From: Schizophyllum amplum
Taxonomy: Eukaryota; Basidiomycota; Agaricomycetes; Agaricales; Schizophyllaceae
Length of the DNA: 64,000 nt
Reading direction: 5' to 3'
Assembly (NCBI GenBank): GCA_007026445.1
Contig: VDMD01000001.1
Coordinates: 1,302,001-1,366,000 of the forward strand
This document shows positions 57,211 to 64,000 of this stretch, piece by piece (position 1 is the first letter of the stretch; the number at the start of each line of letters is the position of its first letter). Both the position numbers and the translations under genes were made by a program. Under the pieces are notes generated by a model. It worked only from the letters and a program-made list of their open reading frames with translations, ran no database searches and was not told where the DNA came from.

Positions 57211-60200
57211 ATGAATCATCGTGAGTTGAGCGCGCATGGTCTGTGACGGGGCTGAACACCACCTTCAGAAGCAGCACGGAATCTCGCGCACCCCATGTAA
57301 GCTCTTCTTCTTCGCAGACCGCGAGGACACTGACACAGCAGAAAGCGCAAAAAGCGCTCCTTCAGCCCTGCATCTGATGATGAGGTGGTGGTACAGACCG
57401 TAGACGATGATACGCCGCCACCTCCGGATCGTCCAGTCATTAGGCAAGGATTCGCGTTCGGCTCCACCAGTAGTGGCGGATTTAGCGCTTTTGGTGCATC
57501 AAGCAGCGGTGCCTTTGGGAAGTCGTCCTTTTTCAAAGCTGCCAGCACCATCCAAACGTACAAGGAGGACGCTCCGAAAGACAATACTCCCAAAGTTGCC
57601 CTGCCGGGCATGGGTGGCGCCATAAATGGGCAAACGCTGGAATCAATATTTCGGCCACAGCTCGAAGGGGCTGGAACGAAGTCAGCGAACGCGACCCCGC
57701 CGCCAAGAAAGGACAGTCATGCAGAGTCATTGCAGAAGTCAAAGTCAATGGCGCCACCGGGACAGCCCTCAACGTCGAGGCGAACCAATGCTACCGAGGT
57801 CATAGACCTGTCTACAGACACCGCTGCTGACTCGTCGGCGCAACACGTCACGCCCTCCGCTGCTCTTGAACCGTCGCCTAGTTCTGCATCGGCTGCACCA
57901 CCCGCGCAGCTGCCCTCGCAACACCCTACGCTTGCCTTGCCCCCTCGCTCGACGCATCCTTCCCTTGCTCCCCAGGCCATGGTTATAACCGAGCCGATAT
58001 CCACCTTTACAGCTCCCGCCACCGAGCAACCAAAAGGCCGCAAGCCTCGCAAGCCTCGGGCACCCAACGCCAAGATCACGCACACCGGGGATATGTATAA
58101 GGAGAAGAAAGGTCGCTTCCGACTGAACGCATATGTCCATCAGCCCGAGATACAACCGCCACCTGTGGCTCAGCCCAATGACAGCCAGTACGACCGGCGG
58201 ACGCCTCCTCCTAGCTTTGCATTTGCGCCTCCGATCGTTCAGGCTCCGCCGCCGCCAATCATGACGCCTGCGGTAGAAAGATATCACGAGAACCAGGTGC
58301 GCGAGGAGATCAGGCAGCAGGCGTCTCTTGAGCGGTCTGCGCCGCCCGCACTGCCGACCGTCCCATTCATCATGGCGCCTTCCGACAACAGGAGCGCGCC
58401 CGGTCCCAGCGGTGATCTCTACAACACTCCGCACCCAGGGTTCTATGCGGGTGGCGTGCCAGCAAATTACGCATCGGTCTCGTCGGGACCCAGGCAAACG
58501 GTATACTATCCTCCACCGGCGGAGATGGCAAAGAGCAGTGCGACCGCTACGACGAGTGCACCAGCGGTTCACGCCGCACCCTCGACGGGACGCAATACTG
58601 CAGTCGGTGACCGTCCACCAGCTGAAGCAGCAAGCAGTGGAATGGATACGCGTGGTCGCTCGGAAGCCGATGCAGCGTCATCTACAGGACACGGTGATGC
58701 AGTCCATCATCCTCCTCCACCTGCGGAGGCAGCAAGTGGCACGCCAAAGACCCATGTCGCCTCCTCACCAGCTGCCCCCGCTTACGCCTCGCCAGCTATC
58801 CACTCCGCGCCCTTGCCAGCCACCCGTGCCGCGCCCTCGCCAGCTCCCATTGTCGCACCCTCGCCTGACACCCATGTAGCTCCCTCGCCAAGCAGGCAAT
58901 CTGCTCGGCAAGCTTCAGTACCACCAATTGCGACGCATGTTCCTTCTGCCTCACCGCGGAATACCCCAGTCGTCGGTTTCGCGCCAGTAGCTCCGCGCTC
59001 AGTCACTGGCCGCTCTCTGAGCCCTGTCCCCGACCCTGCTCCAAATCCGATATATGCCCCCGCTCCCGCCTCCATCGCCACTTTCAACCCGGCCTCCGTC
59101 CCCGGTCCCGCCGATGCTCCCGTCCCCGGTGCTGCCGACCCCACGCCTGCCTCTACGCCCGCCCCCGCTGATGCTCAGTATGCCAGCTCGCACACAGCCA
59201 CCACAGCCAGCCCTGCACCATCCAATCCCTCTCACCAGTCACAGACCGCACCTCCTCCTGCCCCTCCCGTTGATCACAGGGCTTATATGCACCGCTTCCG
59301 AGCACTGCCAGCTCCCGGAGAATGGTACCCGCCCGGCACAGAGACAATTTCCCTCGTCCCTGCGGCGCCAAACCCGGCGTACTACCCTACCGCCGTCTCG
59401 AATATGCAAGCGCCTCTCGCGCAGGAGGCAGCCGCGGGCAGCAGCAAGTACTATCGGGAGCCGAGCGAGAAGACGCCGCCCACGGAGAAAATCAGGTGGA
59501 AGTCTGCCCCGAAGCCGAAGCCCCAGCCAGAGCCCAAGCCCAAGAAGGGGAAGGGGAAGAAGGCGATGCAGAGCACGCCGGCGCAAGACGCGAGTGCGTC
59601 GTACACCTACGTGCCAATCCCGTCGCCGCCTCCGGGTGTCAGCGACGGTTCCTCTAGACAATCGCAAGCGGTAGCCTGGTCGACGAATGACTGGAACACA
59701 GAGTTCGGGCCAAGCTTGACGTCGGCAACGTTCGACTATCATAACGACATGCCTGAGCCTCCGCATGACGAGAGGGATCGTGTGCAGGTGCTGGCGGCGC
59801 GGACTATATCGGAAGGACCGCAGAAGCAGGATGATACGCAGCAGCAGCAGTGGTCGCAAGGTGATGGTGGGATGGGGCCGCCAGGAGGCTACCAGCAACA
59901 GTATCAGCAGCAGCAGCAGCAGGAAGCAGCGGGTCCGGCGAAGACGACGAGAATTGTGACACTTCTGATACAGGATATGCGGAGCGAGGAGGTCGACAAT
60001 CAGTTGGCTGAGGTGCGAATTCCCCTGAAAGGGGACCAGGATGGAGGTTTCTGGGCAGATGCGAAGCAAGTGGTGCGTACATCGTCTGAGCATTGCCAGT
60101 CTCGCTGACCGTCTTGGATAGTGCGAGCAATTGCAGAATTCGCCTTCGCGAATCGACGGTGGGCTGCATGGTCTGTCTGTCGGTGCTTTGCTGATGGGTG

Positions 60201-61426
60201 TTTTGTCGTCAAGGTCCTGCGAAGGTGTACACTTTGCGGGGCAAGTATCGCCAGTTCTTTCTGCGCGTCACTGCCGATAACAAAGACGAATCCACCTCGA
60301 TGAACTTGGCCGTCAGCGCGGACCGCACGATGGACGTCGTTGTTGAAACTGTTGGTTTTTGCCTTGGACATGAGTCTGCGGCACTGAACTTATTATAGGG
60401 TTATGTCCCTGGGACCGTTCCGACACGGCAGAAAAATCCGCATGAGCTTCGAGCAGCACGGTCACAAGAGTCAGAAAGGGAGTACTTCGAGCCCCCTGCG
60501 CGGCCATCGCGGGAATCATCTTCACAAAACGGCAGACGAAGGCAGCCCAGCAATGACTTTTACGCGCCACCTCCTCCTCCGCCCTCTGACCTCAGGTCGC
60601 AGCCCTCACGTTATCAGGAATACCAACCACCACCAGGTCGCAAGCGAAAGCGCTCACCCTCGCCCGATTACTCCATGCCCGAGGACGGCGACTGGTACGG
60701 CATGCGTTACGAGCTGCAGGGGAAAACACCTCCTCGGCACATACAATACCAGAGGAGTAAGACGTCGTACGACTACAACACCCCCATGTGGAAGAAGCGG
60801 CGGAGACCCGAGGACAACGGAGACGACTACAAGGAGCCACGGCCGGGTCCGGTTATCGCTCGAGTGGTCAGGCGCGAGCCTGCATCTGACGAGGAGGAGG
60901 AGCGCGAATACGAATCTCCGGGGCCGGACGACGACGAGGATCGGCTGCATCACAAGATCGCAGCTGCGGTCGACCATGAATTCCTACAGAAGGAACCGGA
61001 TTGGAAGGAGTTCTTCATGGCGCGCGCCAAGGCGCAAAACGTCAAGAATATACTCACTCAGTATGAAATCGCACACGAGATGATTGTGAAGTATGTCGGG
61101 AGGGATGCACCTTTCCGGTCCTGTCAGTACAAGGTCGATACGGTGAGTGTGGGCGCTGGTCAGTTTTCTTACCAGCTCACCTTTTCAATCAGACGCATAT
61201 CATGGAGGCACTAGCTATCGAGGACCCTCGCTTCCCCATCGACTGTGCAGATACTTTACGCCTATTGAGGTTGTACGGTCCTGCTGGTAGGCGAGAATCC
61301 CATCCCCAGGTCATAGAGATGGTCAACGACGACCGGCCGCCGGAGTACAATGCGAAGCCAATGAAGCGGTTGCTGAAGCTACTGAAGGAGGTCGATCAGC
61401 AATATGTAGCTTCAATGAGAGGATGA
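57211..61426 (+). CDS. Long intrinsically disordered nuclear protein, unknown function
   Basis: Start ATG at 57211 in a 10-nt exon (MNH+), then a 28-nt exon, then the main exon from about 57341. The second splice creates the basic motif RKRKKRSFSPASDDE, a likely NLS. The first ~900 residues are low complexity: FG/Ser start, AT-hook-like KGRKPRKPRAP, a Pro/Ala/Ser region with repeated APSP/ASP units (58.75-59.25 kb), a Gln run, then a short ordered block TTRIVTLLIQDMRSEEVDNQLAEVRIPLKGDQDGG. After introns near 60.07, 60.16 and 60.35 kb a second ordered block follows (KVYTLRGKYRQFFLRVTADN), then GRKRKRSPSPDY, KKRRRPED, and a helical C-terminus (VDHEFLQKEPDWKEFFMARAKAQNVKNILTQYEIAHEMIVKYVG, PKRL-like KPMKRLLKLLKEVDQQYVASMRG). 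Not assigned to a family. Confidence 0.7.
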
Positions 61427-61638
61427 ATATAATGCATTTATGGCCGTCTGGCCGCGTGACTGGCTTCGTTGAAGTTCGAAGTTCGAATGAGTCACAAGAA
61501 TTGCCTATTTTGACCTTGCCTTTCTGATCGACAGACAGCGCGTCAGGCCGTCAACGCAGAAATCACAGTCACATTGCGTAAATTGTCGCCCTGCCTTCCG
61601 CGAAGCCCGTCTCGTCTTCTTCCCGGAACGTCTTCGAG

Positions 61639-64000
61639 ATGGCGCCCATCGCCGGTTCCTTCAACGGCGCCGCCAACGACGGGGACACGTCCGCTCACCA
61701 TGACTACACCGAAGGCGCATCCGCCATCGACATTCAGAGCGCGGTCGCCGGCAGAAGACGGGCACGCAGGGAGTCTCAGTACAGCATGGCCTTTGACGAA
61801 GAACAAGGGTCCATGTACTCTGGCCCCGGGCACGCCGTGAAGCCCAGCAGCGTCTCCAGAATGGCCCATAGCCTGACCAGGCGGAGCAGTGAGGTACGCT
61901 CCCGATCTCGGCGCGGAAGCCGTGACTCTGGCGTCTCAGGACGACCGCGCGTAAGACGGGGCACGAGCGAGGACAGCCAGGTGTCACGCCAGAGCTCAGT
62001 AGTGGAAAGCAATTCGGAAGACGATGGGGAGGACGATGAGCGTCCGGGTCGCTCGCGTCGACGGCGTTCGCCCACGCACACATCCGGCATGTTCAACAGC
62101 ATCGCCAATTTGTTTGGACGCACCACGGAAGCTCCTTCACGCCGCCCTTCCATATCTCAGCGTTCGTCCGCCTCGCTATCACGCTCATGGCGGCGACGGC
62201 CGTCCGAGCATGGCTCCGAGGCTGGCGACGACGACGAGGAGCGTTGGGGCTATTCCTCCGCGGAAGACTTCTCCGACTCAGATGCATCCGACCGCTCTAC
62301 GGATGAGCTGCGCGACACCGTCTCCCTTACCGGTAGTATGCAGTACGGCTCCGATCTCGGGTCCCCGGGCGATCAAGGCATTCCCCTACTTGCAGCGGAC
62401 CCGGTCTTCGGCGCTGAGACTCGCGTAGACATCGAAACGCCCTTTGCTCTTCTCGATCCTCCTCCCCCTGGCCCGCCCAGCCGTCAGACCGTCTACATCG
62501 CCGACGAAGATCAGACCATACGCTTCGTCGGTTGTGAGACCGTCGCGTGGCGTCAACTGCTCTGGCGCATCTGTAGCGTGTTATCTTTCGGCATTCTTGC
62601 CCTGCTTGGGCATTGGATGCCACGAATATGGCTGCATTGGGTCTCACGAGAGAAAGCCTTCAAAAACATTAGCCAGGGATTCATCGTTATAGAGGTGAGT
62701 AACGTCGTGCGGTTAGTACGATACTTACTGATCGAAAGCAAGTCTGCTTTCAGCGATGTTACATTGTATCCTGTCCGTATCCTTGAGTATCCTTATCACA
62801 TAACCACAGTCTTCCCTGCCACTCCCACTATAGACCAGTCTACCGACATGCATGGTTGGCACGACGATTCAACACCTTCCTACGACGAAGACAGCCAGTT
62901 GCTTAAGCAGCTGATGGTTGTTGACTATCGCTACTCGCGCTTCGCTTTGGACCCTAGGACTGGGCTTTTCAGTATGGTTCGGTAAGCACTGGCATAATTG
63001 CGGGTCACTGCGCACCACTCATCGAATATAGGGAATGGCGTGATCCGTCGTGGTCAAGCATCAAGGCAGTCGAATCTGGCTTGCAAGAACCGATACGGAA
63101 GCAGCGCAACACCGTTTTCGGTAAGAACGACATAGAAATACAAGGAAAATCCACGATCGGACTCCTTGTAGACGAGGTACAGTGGCATGTGTAATCTGCG
63201 ACTTGTGGCTGACAGGACTGGGTAGGTCATTCATCCGTTCTACGTCTTCCAAATAGCGAGCGTCATCCTGTGGTCTTTGGACGACTACTACTACTATGCG
63301 TTCTGTATCGCCTTGATATCGATAGCTAGCGTCATCAGTACGCTCGTTGAGACTAGAAAGGTGAGCAGTGCTTTGGTCGCGCGCGCCGTCGCTCATCAGC
63401 ACGAAGACCATTGCTCGGATGCGGGAGATGTCCCAATTTTCCTGCAATGTGGATGTTCTTGTTGATGGCATCTGTAAGTCGCTACGTCAGTCGAAGCTTT
63501 TGTATCTCGCTCATTGTACATCTGCAGGGATAGACCGTGACTCGGCGGACTTGGTCCCGGGCGATATCGTGAATTTATCCCAGTCCCATATCTCCCTATT
63601 CCCTGCAGACATGTTTCTGCTTTCCGGTGACGCGATAGTCAACGAGAGCATGCTTACCGGAGAGAGCGTTCCGGTCAGCAAGGTTCCCGCCAAGGACGAC
63701 GATCTCTTACAATGGAAGGACCTGAAGGAGGAGAATGGGAAGTCCTTCCTCTATGCTGGCACTCGTATAATCAGAATCCGCGGAGTCATGTCTGCGGATG
63801 GATCAACTGGTCGCCCTGCATTAGCCATGGTCGTGCGCACTGGTAAGCGGGTTCACCTTCTGCGCTCGCCTTGCTGACCTGGTGCAGCCTTCAATACCAC
63901 CAAAGGCGCATTGATACGGTCCATGCTGTATCCGAAGCCCATCGGTTTCAAGTTCTATCGTGACTCCGTCCGCTTCATTTGCGTACTTGCTGGAATCGCT
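61639..64000 (+). CDS. YPK9: P5B-type ATPase (Ypk9/ATP13A2-like), 5' part, cut by window edge
   Basis: Starts [15 protein letters not shown] with a long Ser/Arg/acidic cytosolic N-terminus (about 280 residues, several RRxS stretches). A hydrophobic segment follows ([21 protein letters not shown]), then the P5 N-terminal region with [31 protein letters not shown] and [30 protein letters not shown]. The actuator domain shows DLVPGDIV and [14 protein letters not shown] (TGES). [17 protein letters not shown] and [10 protein letters not shown] match P5B pumps of the vacuole/lysosome (polyamine export, metal tolerance). The PPALP motif, DKTGT phosphorylation site and the rest lie past the window. 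The class is firm; P5B over P5A rests on YRYSRF and SMLYPKP. Confidence 0.87.

Noticed and set aside
59239..60093. 284-codon minus-strand Arg/Leu-rich frame
   Set aside because: Mirror of the Pro/Gln-rich coding of the disordered gene on the plus strand.

Overview
The window looks like nuclear DNA of a filamentous basidiomycete, probably an Agaricomycete close to the wood-decay groups. Genes are dense and sit on both strands. Nearly all are cut by introns of about 45-60 bp with GT..AG ends, coding third positions are GC-rich, and the products are conserved eukaryotic proteins mixed with fungal families (a P450 with 16 introns, an expansin-like secreted protein, an RTA1-like membrane protein). 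No tRNA, rRNA, transposon, CRISPR or viral gene was seen. Exon models were worked out by hand from splice signals and remembered family sequences, so single splice sites may be off.

Layout. 1-9.7 kb: 5' part of a Dbp7-type RNA helicase (-), ER cyclophilin, a small one-helix membrane protein, LSM2, UDP-glucose pyrophosphorylase, ARPC4 (-) and a nucleolar FKBP. 9.7-18.8 kb: a Ser-rich disordered protein, an expansin-like protein (-), the histone acetyltransferase Gcn5, a GNAT enzyme, then the head-to-head ribosomal protein genes eS8 (-) and eS30. The last intron of eS30 holds a C/D snoRNA of the U80/snR60 type. 18.8-27 kb: a P450, a gene-poor stretch of about 3.5 kb, and a short-chain dehydrogenase (-). 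27-34 kb: chaperonin subunit CCT6, an RTA1-like protein and cystathionine gamma-lyase (-). 34-44 kb: a Set9/Suv4-20-type H4K20 methyltransferase with a C-terminal zinc finger and AT-hooks (-), an unrecognised gene (-), INO80 subunit Ies2 and a SNF1-activating-type kinase (-). 44-54 kb: nonsense-mediated decay factor UPF2 (-), an ATRIP/Rad26-like checkpoint protein, and a putative Golgi glycosyltransferase (-). 54-64 kb: a coiled-coil protein ending in ten exact GX3 repeats, an amidohydrolase-like protein, a long disordered nuclear protein, and the 5' part of a P5B-type ATPase that runs off the window.

The genes are mostly housekeeping: RNA processing and decay, translation, chromatin, folding. 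They do not form a metabolic cluster. Several are paired head to head across very short shared promoters (Dbp7/cyclophilin, ARPC4/FKBP, eS8/eS30, UPF2/ATRIP, SDR/CCT6). The best findings are the intronic U80-like snoRNA, first coding exons of only 3-4 nt in LSM2, ARPC4 and eS8, the GX3-repeat protein, and the domain make-up of Gcn5 and Set9. No convincing novel multi-gene system was found.
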